Below are positions 22,961 to 35,219 of a DNA stretch of 64,000 nucleotides, piece after piece. A program made the position numbers and the translations under genes. Each line of letters begins with the position of its first letter. The stretch's first letter is position 1. Source of the DNA: Liolophura sinensis (Eukaryota > Mollusca > Polyplacophora > Chitonida > Chitonidae); NCBI RefSeq assembly GCF_032854445.1, contig NC_088306.1, positions 7,129,924 to 7,193,923 of the forward strand, in the 5' to 3' direction. The notes beneath the pieces were generated by a model. The model was not told the origin of the DNA. It ran no database searches and saw only the letters and a list, made by a program, of their open reading frames with translations.

Positions 22961-23589
22961 TAGTTGAATTCATAAAGATTGATTTGTTCTCTTAGGCTGT
23001 ATCTTCTTCCTAGCCGGTGTGATATATATAGTGAGAAAAGGTCTTTATAGACACAAGCGCGCAACAGATGTGCTGCAATAACTTGGTATTCGCACAGTCA
23101 AGTGAGGAGCGTCTTGACAGGAAAATAAATCAATGAGAAAACCTGTTCTGAATTCAGATCTGCATGACATGTCAAGGCAAGCTGGTATCAGGAAAAAGAT
23201 GTCAGTGGTAGATCCGGACCTAAGGACGGCTCTGTAATGTGTTTGTACGCCGGGACTATATCAGAATCATGGCCGTGGATCATTCATTACCTAATAAAAG
23301 GATGACAGGCAGCGCACCAGACCGGCCTTTAAGATAGATTGCAAAACTGACTTATTTAGATGGGAGACAACTGTCAACGTCCAGAAAAATTCATCATAGG
23401 AGCAGTTGACCGAAAAAGACTGAAAACATGCGTTCTCCATTAGGCTTTAAACGGTTGCCAGGTTAAAGCACATTATGCTGGGTAATGGAACAGAGTGTGG
23501 TAAAAATCTCAATACATCACCTGTTTCACGGTAGACTGCGAAAAACAAGCCAGATCACAGCAATGGGCAGTATCTCATAATATAGGAGA
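22961..23589. other. Unassigned intron sequence
   Basis: Nothing is recognised. Confidence 0.4.
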
Positions 23590-23910
23590 CTGCAACACAG
23601 CGAATAAAATCAGAACAGTTTTACACTCATCCCATTTATGCATTCAATATTTATTTATTTATTTATTTGGTGGTTTACGCCCTACTCAAGACTATCTCAG
23701 GTGTGCGAGGGCGGCCAGCATTATAGTGGTAGGAAACCTGGGGGAAACCCACGACCATCCGCACGTTGCTGCCAGATACATTCAATAGTAGCAATGTAAA
23801 CGTCCCTATCACTAAAGAGAATTAGGTATTTAAAAATAAGTCGTGATGTTAATTAAACGTCACTGGTATAGAATTACACAAAACGCTGTGTTTTCATCAC
23901 ATTTAACGTA
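23590..23910 (-). mobile_element. Family E copy split by a SINE A
   Basis: The left part (23590-23649) and right part (23779-23910) join into an inverted E element of the type at 63065. The interruption is the SINE at 23650-23778. Confidence 0.7.
23650..23778 (-). mobile_element. SINE family A, 5'-truncated, with 9-bp target duplication
   Basis: CATTCAATA is present directly on both sides (23641-23649 and 23779-23787). The tRNA head is missing, as expected for 5' truncation during retrotransposition. Confidence 0.85.
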
Positions 23911-24334
23911 CAAAAACAGGGAAACAATGTACAGGTTAGAGGCCTAGGGGATGTTTACCTCACCAGCAGAATCCTCTTTTATGCAGGCATACGACGTGAA
24001 AGGCTACAACTCGTTTAGTAAAACCATAGCAGCAACAACGTCACACAGGCTGATCAAACACGGTATATGGGTCTGTGTGAACTTCACATCCATGGTGCGT
24101 ACGCCAGCAGAGGAGAGTTCTGCCAGACAAGAAAACGTGGCGCATTGGTCACACATGTAAATAGAGGACAAGGTTAATGGTATATTGAATATTGAAAATG
24201 GAGCATTATAGAAAATCTTTGCTGATGATTATAAACGTGCCACAACAGAAAATCTATGCTGGATATTACCAGTGGAACACAGCAGAAAATACCCGCAGGT
24301 GATTACTGGTTTTCGTGAACAGTTAAAAGGAAAC
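23911..24334. other. Unassigned intron sequence
   Basis: Nothing is recognised. Confidence 0.4.
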
Positions 24335-24440
24335 ACTAACTGAGGTTAATTCACAAAACGTTTAATTTCACTTGTTACTTGTGACCATTTACCAATTATC
24401 GCACAATCGTCGCTGCTCTAGTTTCATTCTCCATGATGTA
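24335..24440 (+). mobile_element. Family E 3' fragment
   Basis: CACTTGTTACTTGTGACCAT and AATCGTCGCTGCTCT match the end of family E. Confidence 0.55.
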
Positions 24441-26520
24441 AATCTTTTATTATAATGTATTGCGACTTGACATGTGCAAATCTTTGCTGAAGATAACAAA
24501 TGGAGGTAAAAATGACAAATATATACACTCTTTGTACAGAAGCTTTCAAACCTTGACTACAGTAACTAATGGTAGTTGATACTACCCTATCACGTGCATG
24601 TGGGGATTCGTTCTAACCAGTGAGTCTTTCCCTTATTAAAGAACACTGAAATTAAACACAATCAGTGGTGAATTCCATTGAAGAGTTTTGACAGTTTTCA
24701 AACTGACAGACTGCAGATCGTTGAGTAAGCAAATAATTTTGAAGCAAAGAGAATGGTGTATTTAGTCGATAAACCTTTGAATCAGTGTGGTGTAGTGAGT
24801 GTCCCTCGCCAACCACCAGTATAACTGAATTGAATCAAACCCCATCCTCATCGATAAACCACGTAATAAGTTCAATCAAGTTATTTTAATCAAGTTATCT
24901 GTATAAACTCTACTCATTTTGTGACTCCACTCTCATGATCTTGAAACCTCAGACATTGGGTTTGTAGATTTCATTGGCCTCACTGCTTGAGCACAGTGAG
25001 ATTCGTCGTTTGTGCAACCTAACCATCGCTAAAGACCTTTTATCTATCCCCAATATGCTGGGCATAAGTATACGTTACGTTTAGAAACGTTCGTCAGTAA
25101 CGTGCCCAAAGTCGCTGATTATGCATTCCCTGTATCCTCTGAACCGACCGCCATCGCGTACAGGAAAACTTTTTGATGTCGTTACACAGAAACTAGACAA
25201 GTTGTCCGGTTTACTAAAATACACCATGAGTAACCTGTACTGGATTGCTCTTTAATATCATGGACCCTATGCAAGCCCGATGTACATAGACCGGCAGTTT
25301 AGTACCCCATTTTGACACAGCAATCCGAGGCCAACCGAACGAGTTGCCGTCCAGGCGTACATTTTTCATGGAAGGAAAGTTTTTCCGGGCAGTATTTCAA
25401 ACATTCATGACCATGTTTCCAACTCTGATCACTAGCCCTGCCTGCTTCATCACACACACATTTTCTCCACCTCCGCCTGTTTCAGGTCCAAGCTGTTTAG
25501 GCCATTGTGTATTCCTATCTTTGCCAAAAAGAATTATGAGCAAATTGCTAAGGTAGTAATTGTGTATTGGGAGATAATAATTTTAGATCCGGCTTGGCCC
25601 CGAGACCCCACTGCGTTGAAAAGGTGCTGTGTTCTTCTTGCAGCACTGTTATATTTCTGTGCTCGATTCCCACCCCAAGCTCTGCAGATCTTCATTTCAC
25701 GTTTAGCTACCTGTACAGTACAGCAATGCCCGCATTTCCCAAGCTGTCCAGCCCGTCCAGCCTCTCTCCCTTCTTCCTCCCCCCGGCTGTCATTAGAGAT
25801 ATTACTTAGAACCTTGGTCTGACAGTAGAGGCAAGCAGCTGAAAAGTGTATTGATCTCTAGTCATATTTATGATAAAACAAACGCGGTCTATCTCCGCTT
25901 TTAGTGTTGCTCAAATCAAGGGTCGCTTTACCTGTGCCTCTCTCTCCCTATTGGGTTTCCAAGGTAACGCAGCATCCCACACACACGGCGCTGGCATATC
26001 ATTGAATGCCAAAGGTTATCCCATCAGACGAGGCGCCTAAATTAGGAAGCCTAAGTAGCAACGGTCAGCCAAACTGGTCTGCTGGACAGACAGGCCGGTT
26101 TATGACCGTTGTCCCTGGAATTAGCAGGGCAAATAAATTTCTCAGATCCTGAGACCAATTCCATTTGAACCGTGTTCCGCACGTTGTTATATGTAGCAGA
26201 AAGGCACGATGGGAGCAGTTTTTGTTGGGGGATAGGGCAAAAATGGGGGGAGACAACCAATGTACCCTTTGGAATTAGTGAGTAATGCTTTGACTAGGGC
26301 ACGATTGACCTCTTTGAACATAGCATCTGTGGACTGATTAGCGCTCTTTGTGCAGCAGTTAGTCAGTAAATCCTCTAGAAGTGTCACGGACACGATCACT
26401 AACCGATGGTTTAGGCTCATTCAATCAGGGAACGTACCAGGCTTTTGTACCCAAATGATCTGGATTATATTGCACGGAATCTAAAACGGCCCAAAATCTC
26501 AATGCGACTGTTTTTTTTTT
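24441..26520. other. Unassigned intron sequence
   Basis: Overlapping plus frames at 25344-25822 and minus frames at 26051-26420 lie in mixed, partly pyrimidine-rich sequence. No family is recognised and none is called. Confidence 0.4.
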
Positions 26521-26845
26521 TATGTATTATTCCTGCATAAACCAGGATTCTGCTTGTGGTCTAAGCATCGCCGAGACCTGTTCTCTATGTACCGTTTCCA
26601 TGAAGCTGTTTACATGAAGCTATTTACATGAAGCTGTTTACAAAATGTGATAATAACATAGCATTTCGAGTTCTTGTAGACCGTCTAATGAATTACAATT
26701 TACACCACTTCTGGTTCATAATTCTACTAAAGCCATTGTGTTAGAGGGCGTCTAAGTTGCTACAATTTAATCAGTTACATGTACTCTTTGTCAACCACCA
26801 CACTGTCTTTGCCGCTCTGGATTTTGCTCTGTGCTGTCGTTTTTT
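26521..26845 (+). mobile_element. Dispersed repeat family E
   Basis: It is collinear with 15531-15840: TAAACCAGGATTCTGCTTGT, then TAAAGCCATTGTGTTAGAGG, then CCACACTGTCTTTGCCGCTC. Confidence 0.75.
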
Positions 26846-26869
26846 ATATTTGTGTTTATCTATGTCATA

Positions 26870-27100
26870 TCAGGCCGAGTTGTTGTGCTTAGCTATATCG
26901 TGCAACATGTTATCTTGTTTAACTATTGCGTAACACATCAATATACCTGCGTTTTAGTTATCATATACCACAATATTTTTGCGTGTTTATTACCTACAGA
27001 CATATATTACCATAATTTATTGTTACCTTGTGCCACGGAATGTTCTTGTGTTTAATTATCTCGTACCACAGTACGTTCTTGTGTTTAATTATCTTGATTA
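26870..27100. repeat. Degenerate AT-rich tandem repeat
   Basis: GTTCTTGTGTTTAATTATCT is repeated at 27040 and 27074, with weaker relatives upstream at roughly 35-40-base spacing. Confidence 0.5.
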
Positions 27101-27124
27101 TCACAATGACCACCTTACTTTTCA

Positions 27125-27245
27125 CCTTGCTAAGCGCTAAACACTGAGAGGTTAGAGCAAGGAAACATGACTCGTTGGCGAGGTACCAGTATATTGTGAC
27201 TGTGTAGGGGTGTCATATCTGGCATGCCGCAAGAAGACACAATAT
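27125..27245 (+). mobile_element. SINE family C middle fragment
   Basis: GGTTAGAGCAAGGAAACATG and ACCAGTATATTGTGACTG match the C body. Confidence 0.65.
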
Positions 27246-27254
27246 ATTTGTGTT

Positions 27255-27450
27255 TACTCTTTTCATAAAGTAACGTGCTCGTGTATTTATTTATGACAGC
27301 TATGTGTTTGTTTATGACAGATGACAACACATTTATGTGTTTATTTATGACAGAGAACAACACATCTATGTGTTTTTTATGCATGACAGATGACATCACA
27401 TACATGTGTTTATTTATACCAGAGCAACAAAATCGTTAATGTGTTTATTT
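27255..27450. repeat. Degenerate tandem repeat of about 40 bp
   Basis: Units are of the form TGTGTTTATTTATGACAG followed by ATGACAACACAT, with four to five copies. Confidence 0.7.
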
Positions 27451-27884
27451 ATTTAAACAGAAATACTGACGCACACAGTGCGGTAGTGCATGAAGAATGG
27501 TATACGCAACAGCTGTATTTTTTATGTAGATATCGCACTGGCAAGTAGATATTATTTTGTTTATTTAATAATTCCTGTGCTTGCGTTATTAGTAGTTTCT
27601 AGTATACGACAAACACATGTTTCCTATATGTCAGTATTCTGTTATTTCGTTCAAGAATTTGTTACACAATGGTGTCTGCTAGTGCGTTTACTTCGGTTAT
27701 TCCAAATGCTGCATAACTTCCTCGAGCACCTAACACGTCTCACCGATCATCCCAAAGAGTGTTATTACATATACGTTTACTGTTACGAGTGTTTTGTATC
27801 GACAACTGATACATTATTTGAATACTGATTGTACTCAATCGCCTATAGCATACCATGCGCCTTTCCAACATCAATGAAAACTGT
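27451..27884. other. Unassigned intron sequence
   Basis: A 112-codon plus frame at 27490-27828 is AT-rich and unrecognised. Confidence 0.35.
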
Positions 27885-28015
27885 TGACTGCTTCTCTTCG
27901 CATGATTCCGTCCTATTTTCGTACTTTCTTAACTGTTTTTGGCCTTGCGATTATTGACCTGGAACGTCCTAATTCGTTGACGGCTGGTATACGAATGACT
28001 CTTCGGACGCATAAA

Positions 28016-28020
<5 letters not shown>
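27885..28020 (+). mobile_element. SINE family D fragment ending in (TA)n
   Basis: The D body up to GGCTGGTATACGAATGACTC is present. Its last 39 bp form arm A of the interleaved inverted repeat. Confidence 0.7.
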
Positions 28021-28114
<94 letters not shown>

Positions 28115-28323
28115 GCCTGGATCAGCTCCAAATACAGAGGCTTCATAACACCGTTAGTGTCAATACCTTATAGTATATATATATATATATTATATATATA
28201 TTAAATTTATGCGTCCGAAGAGTCATTCGTATACCAGCCATATATATATAGGCATACATATATGTAGGTATTGACACTAACGGTGTTATGAAGCCTCTGT
28301 ATTTGGAGCTGATCCAGGCCTAA
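27982..28323. repeat. Interleaved inverted repeats around (TA)n
   Basis: Arm A (27982-28020) is perfectly inverted at 28201-28239 (39 bp). Arm B (28111-28168) is perfectly inverted at 28266-28323 (58 bp). The order is A, (TA)n, B, (TA)n, A', TA-rich, B'. The arms cross instead of nesting. Confidence 0.9.
28021..28110. repeat. (TA)45 microsatellite
   Basis: This is an uninterrupted TA run. A shorter TA-rich run follows at 28174-28200. Confidence 0.97.
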
Positions 28324-28999
28324 TCTTGTCGTCGAGTCTGCCAGCAATCTATGCTCAGAGAAGTTAATGTTTCTAGGTGTTACAAGTATCAACACGGTTT
28401 TCTCGGGAGAATACCGCCTTGGCAACCTGCCCATCCCCAATCATCCTCATATATATACATGTATTTGCGTCCGCAGCATGTTTTGCCCCTCGAAAAGCTT
28501 GCGTGATGCAACCATTGGAGATGGTTCGACCCATGTACACACTAGGATCGTTCTCCACTCACTACGCCGTTTATCTACAGCTTTGACTTTCAAAAGCCAT
28601 TTGCTTTTGACCTCAGGAAACAAGACAGAAATTAACCATCCTCACGCGAATCTTCCATTGCATCTGTATAATCTATACGCTATTGTTAGGAAAAGGTTTT
28701 CATATACTATACGTCTTCGCAATGCTGACAAACTGGTCAAGTAAAAGAGTGTAGGTAGTATTTGTTGCCGCACGAGTCTTGGCGGTCGATCAATAGTACC
28801 GCTGTTGCAGTCGATATTTAACACTGTGAATGGCTGATCTGTCTGATTTGTCTATACTGTTTACTTGAGCATTTTAATTGGCTGAGTTTGTTTCAGGGCG
28901 TGCTTGTCTGTCCGTTTCATTGGTGTTTAACGTCGCTTTGAACATTATATTCATGTAGCAAGCCGTACGCAGTGCCGATACATATATATGTATATAGTG
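28324..28999. other. Unassigned intron sequence
   Basis: Several overlapping short frames on both strands at 28367-28824 have no recognised content. Confidence 0.4.
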
Positions 29000-29075
29000 T
29001 TTCCCCAATGGAACGCCATGTCGAAGACAACTGACACGACGCCCTACCCAGTGACATTGGCCTGTTCGTCTCACA
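29000..29075 (-). mobile_element. SINE family C remnant
   Basis: The reverse complement reads CAATGTCACTGGGTAGGGCG followed by TGTCTTCGACAT, matching the C body. Confidence 0.55.
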
Positions 29076-29280
29076 CTAAAAGGCCAAAATTACTGTTGTT
29101 AAGTTCTTAGGTATGAATCTAGTATGTGATTCACCATCACAGAAGTGCACTACACTGGTAGAGTTGTCTCCGCATTGGAAGGGAGACAAGAGTTATATCT
29201 TGTGTCCCGTTATGTTTACAGCTTCAAAATATACCATACAATGCACTAAACAGCCCTTCTGTCATCAGCACAGTTGTAAG

Positions 29281-29420
29281 AGATTTAACGTCGTATTTTA
29301 CCATTTTTCAGTCATATGACGACGAAGGAATCCTTAGAATGCATGTAATGTGTAATGTTGCAGGACGGATTTCCTCCGCTCTTTTATCTAGTTCTGCTTC
29401 AATGAGAAACAGACTACTCA
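29281..29420 (-). mobile_element. SINE family B, 3' part
   Basis: The reverse complement gives GATAAAAGAGCGGAGGAAAT, CGTCCTGCAACA and then the shared tail CGTCGTCATATGACTGAAAA, as in the copy at 38411. Confidence 0.75.
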
Positions 29421-30164
29421 ACAAAAAATTGGCAGAGAAAAGGAATAGGCCAATTCTGGCCTTGGGGTGAAAATGACAGTGGCCTATGTATTTTTCTGTT
29501 GTTGCCAAGCATAGTGGGGTGCATGTAGTATTAAAAGCAGAAGGACCTTTTGAAAGCACAAAAATCAAGCGTAAATGTGATCATTAAATTTCTTTTAGTT
29601 GCGTAGTACACTGTATTTGTATTTAAGAGGGAGATGTGAATTTTGAGTGGACTTGCCATTGGAGCTACCCAAAAAGATGCCGTCTTATAAACACCGAGCG
29701 ATCGGATTGGAAGAGAAATATTATTTACTACTTGTTGTCACTACCGACGAATCTTTCTTTAATGATAGCTACACAGTTCCCATTAACAAAGCTCCCCAGC
29801 GTGTACCCTGGGTTATTACAGGACACACAGTCACTACTGTGGATCTCTTTTCATTCCACATCCTATGCCGAGGGATTCCATTATTATTTATTCACGAGGC
29901 AAGAAGTGACACCTGCTGGCCACATTAATTGTGTTGAAAATGTTTATATAACATCGCTAATTAAACTGACGAGAATAATTGACGTGAGGTGATACCCGAT
30001 CCGGTTTCCGTGGAAGTACATTAATTATTTACTGTTTCTATGGACGATTGCTGTTAAGAGTTAGACGTGACACGACTGGTGGGTATCAGTTACAGGAGAG
30101 GCCTGATTTGTCACGCGGTTTCCTATCAACTATGTCTTCCTGAGACGGGGCGATGGCGGCAAAA
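29421..30164. other. Unassigned intron sequence
   Basis: A 118-codon frame at 29636-29992 overlaps a 93-codon frame. Neither is recognised. Confidence 0.4.
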
Positions 30165-30335
30165 CGCCACTCCCCATCAAACTGAACATAAGTGTCCTTT
30201 GTCACTCCCTATTAAACTAAATCCAATTGTCCTATGTTACCGTCATTAACCTAAACCTAAGTGTCCTATGTCATTCATTATTAAACAAAACCTAAGTGTC
30301 ATATGTCACTCGTCATTAAACTAAACGTACGTGTG
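30165..30335. repeat. Degenerate tandem repeat of about 37 bp
   Basis: Units read roughly CATTAAACTAAACCTAAGTG followed by TCCTATGTCACTC, about four copies. Confidence 0.75.
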
Positions 30336-30429
30336 CAACGAGTGACATTCGTATACCACACGTAAACCATGAATGGTCTTTCAATGTTCCACGTCGAAAC
30401 TCCTACTTTGAGAAAGTTCACCGGCCCTG

Positions 30430-30503
30430 AAATATGATTTCCGCCATGTATAAGTGAAATATTCTTCCGCACGGCGTAAATTACTAATGAAATAAATAAA
30501 TCA
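30430..30503 (+). mobile_element. SINE family A 3' end
   Basis: CCGCCATGTATAAGTGAAAT, then CACGGCGTAAATTACTAATG and an AAATAAATAA tail. Confidence 0.75.
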
Positions 30504-31129
30504 TTTGTGATTTGAAGCACTCTTGTATTGCTTATAGATTCAATACTTCTGAAAGGCGCCAAATATATTCGCAACGAATCATGAAACGTAATCAAAAATA
30601 TCACAGTAGCGAGACCAAATTCGTTACTATCAGATGGATATATCGGTACAGTGATATCCATACATATACATGTAGGTCTGTTTTTTACTCATTGATTGGG
30701 ATCTGGATCTCTTGCCAGGTACGTTGTCTTCGAACTGACGTCTAACTGAACTGCGGCTGACCTGATTTGATCGCTAATTTAATGTTACACATTCTGGAAC
30801 ATCCGCTATCTGTCTTAGATTGAGTCAGCAGGTTTGTCGTATTTATAGAATAATATATGAACAGAATAGAACTGTAACAGAGGTAAACTGATAGGATGCC
30901 GGATTTCACTGGTTACGTTTGTCTGTTTATTCACTAATATAATATACAAAACATAAGGTTCATATAATAATACAGATACATACTGACGGGAATAAAGCTC
31001 CATGGAGCTTGCCCTATTCCATTAACATACAATTTGTATATAATACAGGCATGTGAACTATGGTGATCATAAACATCGTGATTATCTGTTCCTGTGAAAA
31101 AAGTAAATAAATAAATAATATACACAGGT
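30504..31129. other. Unassigned, may include the LINE 3' untranslated end
   Basis: No protein match is seen. The 3' boundary of the minus-strand LINE could lie in this stretch. Confidence 0.3.
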
Positions 31130-31139
31130 GCTTATAGTA

Positions 31140-33995
31140 ACAACTATCAAGTATATTATTGTGTGTTAGACTAAATGGAGAATAAGTGCTGCAGAATACA
31201 CGATTTCAGTTTAGATTTGAATAAGGAAATTGACTGAATATGGCGTAATTATTAAGAGAGTTTGTTCCGTTCCCGAGGGCCTGCTACTTTAAATGAACGA
31301 TAGGACAGATTACTTTTAAAAGGGGTTCGATACAGATCTAATGGCCGATGTGTTATGCCAAAGTAACGTACGTCAATGTTTTTAATAATGTAATTATTAA
31401 AGCTAGCTGGTAATACTTCGGGGTGATAAAAAAATTTATGCAATATCATATTAGTATAAAAAATGTTCAACTCAGATAAGGGCAGATTTTAAGAATACAA
31501 AAAAGTGGCTTTGTGTGTTCCAGAGGCCTAGACATAGTCACAATTCGAATAGCGCGTTTTTGCAACATTTGCAGAGGTTGCAAGGGAGACTTATACGTGT
31601 TTGCCCACAAAATATTCCCGTATGAAAAATAAGGGTAGATCAAAAAATAATAAAGGATAAAAAGTGTTTTTTTTATTCACGGAGTCCTTAATGCCGTTTA
31701 ATATACCTAGATTCCTCGAGACCTTTTTACGTATACAGTCTATGTGTGATGTCCAATTTAGCCTTTCTTTAAACATAAAGCCAAGAAATTTGAACTCCCT
31801 GACTCGTTTAACATCTGTCCCAGAAAGAGTCAAGGGAACAGTAATTTGTGGTCTGTGTTTACTCGCGGGCGAAATTAACATATATTTTGTTTTGTTAACA
31901 TTTAGTGAAAGGTGGGTTGTACAGAACCAAGTGTTCAGCTTTACTATCTCGTAAGATGAGGTCGTGATAGCCACATCGACATTTTCACAGGAATAAGTTG
32001 AGCTAGTATCGTCTGCAAAGAGTGCCATATTAAGGACGTCTGTTACTTTCGATATGTCATTTATATATAATAGGAATAGGATTGGTCCCAGAATCGATCC
32101 CTGAGGCACACCACATGTAACGTCTGTGGATTCAGACAATACATTGCTGAAGGATGTACATTGTGTAGGGTTTGACAGATAGCTACCCACTCAGTCATTT
32201 GACAGGTCCCGAAAGCCATAGTGATCTAGTTTTGAAAGAAGAATGTCATGACTGACAGTGTCAAAAGCTCTTGATACACCAAGGAAGGTAGCCACAGTAT
32301 AACGCTTGTTCTCCCTAGCGGTTATAAGTTTGTCATGTTAGTCTACAGTTTTCTAATAGGTCATGTCTACCAGCTTTGTAAACCGGGAAAACTTTTGCTT
32401 TTTTTAGATTATCGGGGACGACGCCTGATAAGAACGACAGATTAATAATGTGGGCTAGAGGAGCCGATATATAGTCAAAAAAATGTTTCACAATGGACAT
32501 ATGGATAGCCCAGTAGCAGCATTAGATTTCAAGGATGTTAGGGCATTAAAGATGTGTGTTGGTGAAATCTATAGAAAAGAAAAAATATTGTCATTGGGAT
32601 TTCCGAGATAATCTGAAAAGATTTTCTCCACTGAAGGTATATTAGACTCAAGATTTGAAACCAAAGAGCTAAAATATTCGTTGAAACCCTTAGCTATTTC
32701 AGTTTTATCTCTTGACTTACGCCCATCAATTTCAAAACACGAGGGTAAGTGTTCCTTGTTTTTCCTGCTCATTAATTCGTTCAATGTTTTCCACGTGTTG
32801 TTGATGTTATTGTTATACTTGTTAAACTTATTTTCAAAATATTTTTTCTTGCCACGCGAAAAGTGGAATTGAGCAGATTTCTGTACATTCTATATTGTTT
32901 TCGCGTCCGATCAGTTTTATTTATTAGCTGCTGGCGGTAGAGTCTATTTTTCTCATTGATCGATATCAGGATGCTTTTGGTTACCCACGGTTTGATTATT
33001 TTTTGTTTACGCTGATCGTAGTTGATGGGGAACATTCATTATACAGTGAACTAAACTTTTCAAAGAATACATCCATTGACATGTTTACATCAGTAGTTTC
33101 TTGATCCCAGTTTACATTTTGAATTTGCCGGGAAAATGCGTCTTTGTTAGCAATGAAGAATATGCGAAAGCTTGTTTCATGTACGTATGGTTTTGTTTAT
33201 ATTTGACTTTTAGAATATGGAATATGGGGAAATGATCGGTGATGTCAGTTAGGGGAATGCCAGAAAGAAAGTGATCAGTGTGAAAATTAGTAAAAATATT
33301 GTCGATTAAAATGGCAGAGCGGGATTGGACCATTGTCGGCTTGGTTATTTGAGGAAAGAAAAAGTGTGAGGTCATGATTGGAAATTTTTAGACAGTTGAT
33401 GGTGATCAGTTTTAAGAAGATTAATGTTGAAGTCGCCCATGAAAGGCATTTTTCTTTTCTCTTTGGCAGATTTGTACGATTGATAATAGATGGGCATTAA
33501 ATTCAGCTATATCCTTACCAGGAGGGCGATACACGATTCCAATGAGGCAGACCTTGTCAGAAAGTTCAATTTCCACGAATTGAGTCTTACAGCTGCCATC
33601 ATCTTTTTAAAAAAAACTTATGTCTTTCCTTACCGTGCATGACTCTATGGTGTTCCTAATATATAAAGCTAGTCCACCACCCCTCCTTTCTGAGCGCATC
33701 GAAGAAAAGCATTTTTAGCCGGGCAATTCGTAAAGAGTTGATGTAGATAGGGTAAGCCAACATTCGGAAAAACCTAGGACTGAAAATGAATAGTTTAGGT
33801 TGTGTAAGACACCAAATATTTCCGTGAAATGCTTTTAATGCTGCTGGCATTCATGTGAAAGAAGGAGGGATGGTTATTAGAGTTTTGTAGAAGTGTTTCA
33901 GTGTTGAAAGCACTGGATGCGAAATAACTGGATTGGTGAGAACTAATGTCATTCCAGTAAGATATTTCACATTCATACACACATATATCCATACA
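31140..33995 (-). pseudogene. LINE ORF2 remnant: endonuclease and reverse transcriptase
   Basis: In life this enzyme nicks target DNA and copies its RNA there. Reading on the minus strand, the N-terminal FFHMNASSIK lies near 33850. The endonuclease GDFN motif is at 33426-33437 and the TDHFP motif at 33226-33240. A linker carrying FNEYFSSLV follows, then reverse transcriptase: motif A region (VSRAFDTVSHDIL, about 32235-32277), GVPQGSILGP (32083-32112) and FADD (32008-32019). A C-terminal thumb-like part lies at 31252-31470. Damage includes several frameshifts, a stop at 32191-32193, an apparent deletion near 32335-32360 that removes much of the fingers/palm sequence before motif A, and Gly (32278-32280) where the motif A catalytic Asp is expected. 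It cannot be active. Confidence 0.9.
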
Positions 33996-34242
33996 GACAT
34001 AGGCCTATTTATACCATGCGCACACGAAAGACAACAAGATACTCAAAAAAATGAATAAATAAATAAACTAAAAAAAAAAAAAAAAACCAGCAAGAGAAAA
34101 ACGTTTGTGCGATCTATCGAGTTTACCTCGACGAATGATACTTATATACTGTATATGTTAGACTGCTTCGGCTGTAGGGAAGTAGCGAAAAATATTAAGG
34201 GGTGCAGTAAATAATGCTTATTTCATTTAGGTAGGTGACAGG

Positions 34243-34521
34243 TTTATTTATTTATTTATTGATTGATCTGATTGGTGTTTTACGCCGTACTCAAGATATT
34301 TCACTTATACGACGGCGGCCAGTATTAAGGTGGGAGGAAACCAGGCAGAGCCCGTGGAAAACCCACGACCATCCGCAGGTTGCTGGCAGACCTGCCCACA
34401 CACACGGCCGGAGAGGAAGCCAGCATGAGCTGGACTTGAACTCATAGCCACCGCATTGGTGAGAGGCTTCTGGGTCATTACGCTTCACTAGCGCGTTAAA
34501 CGACTGAGCCACGGGGCCCCT
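34243..34521 (-). mobile_element. SINE family A, full length, inside the 74-bp array
   Basis: It is complete from the (AAAT)n tail (left) to the tRNA-like head (right, ending GACTGAGCCACGGGGCCCC). TGACAGG flanks both ends (34236-34242 and 34527-34533) within a 12-base flank that matches at 10 positions. The flanks are array sequence. Confidence 0.92.
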
Positions 34522-34522
34522 G

Positions 34523-34980
34523 TAAATGACAGGATTCAGATATTTTATTGAATTAGAATAGTACTTATTCTATTTAGGTAGAGTAGTACATATTACATTT
34601 AGGCAGAACAGTTCAAACTGATAAATGACAGGATTCAGGTATTTCATTTAGGTAGTGTAGAACATATTTCCTTTAGGTAGAACAGTTCAGGTTGCTAAAT
34701 GACAGGATTCAGGTATTTCATTTAGGTAGAGTAGCACATATTTCCTTTAGGTAGAACAGTTCAGGTTGCTAAATGACAGGATTCAGATATTTCATTTAGG
34801 TAGAGTAGCACATATTTCCTTTAGGTAGAACAGTTCAGGTTGCTAAATGACAGGATTCAAGTATTTCATCTAGATAAGGTAGTACATATTTCATTGAGGT
34901 AGAACAGTTCAAGTTGTTAAATGGCGGCATTCAGATATTTCATTGATGTAGAATAAGATATATTTCATTTAGACGCATAA
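34523..34980. repeat. 74-bp tandem array, about six units
   Basis: The unit begins AAATGACAGGATTCAGGTAT, includes TTTCATTTAGGTAGAGTAG and ends CAGTTCAGGTTGCT. The three central units are nearly identical. A partial unit lies left of the nested SINE at about 34215-34242. Confidence 0.95.
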
Positions 34981-35219
34981 TGGAATAGAAGTGTACATTG
35001 ACCAGGGCTTTGGTCAGTGTCTAAATGTCTTCGGCCATAATAATCAGTTCAGTTAGTGTCCACTCTCTGTCATCTCCTTGACCGGTTATTTTGTAAACAT
35101 GAGAGAAGACTAAACGCATAGAATTTACGAGATAGTGGTTGATTCAGAGAGGTCTGGGTTGTACTATATGCAATTACTGGATAGCATGTCACACCTCCTA
35201 TTGACTATATCGTCGCAGT

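Noticed and set aside
28021-28114. Tyr-Ile repeat peptide
   Set aside because: It is translation of (TA)n. The same applies at 18412 and 50602.
31664-31954. Plus-strand 96-codon gene
   Set aside because: It is the shadow of the reverse transcriptase remnant on the opposite strand.
34291-34512. Minus-strand peptide at 34291 and a similar one at 61262
   Set aside because: Both are translations of SINE A.
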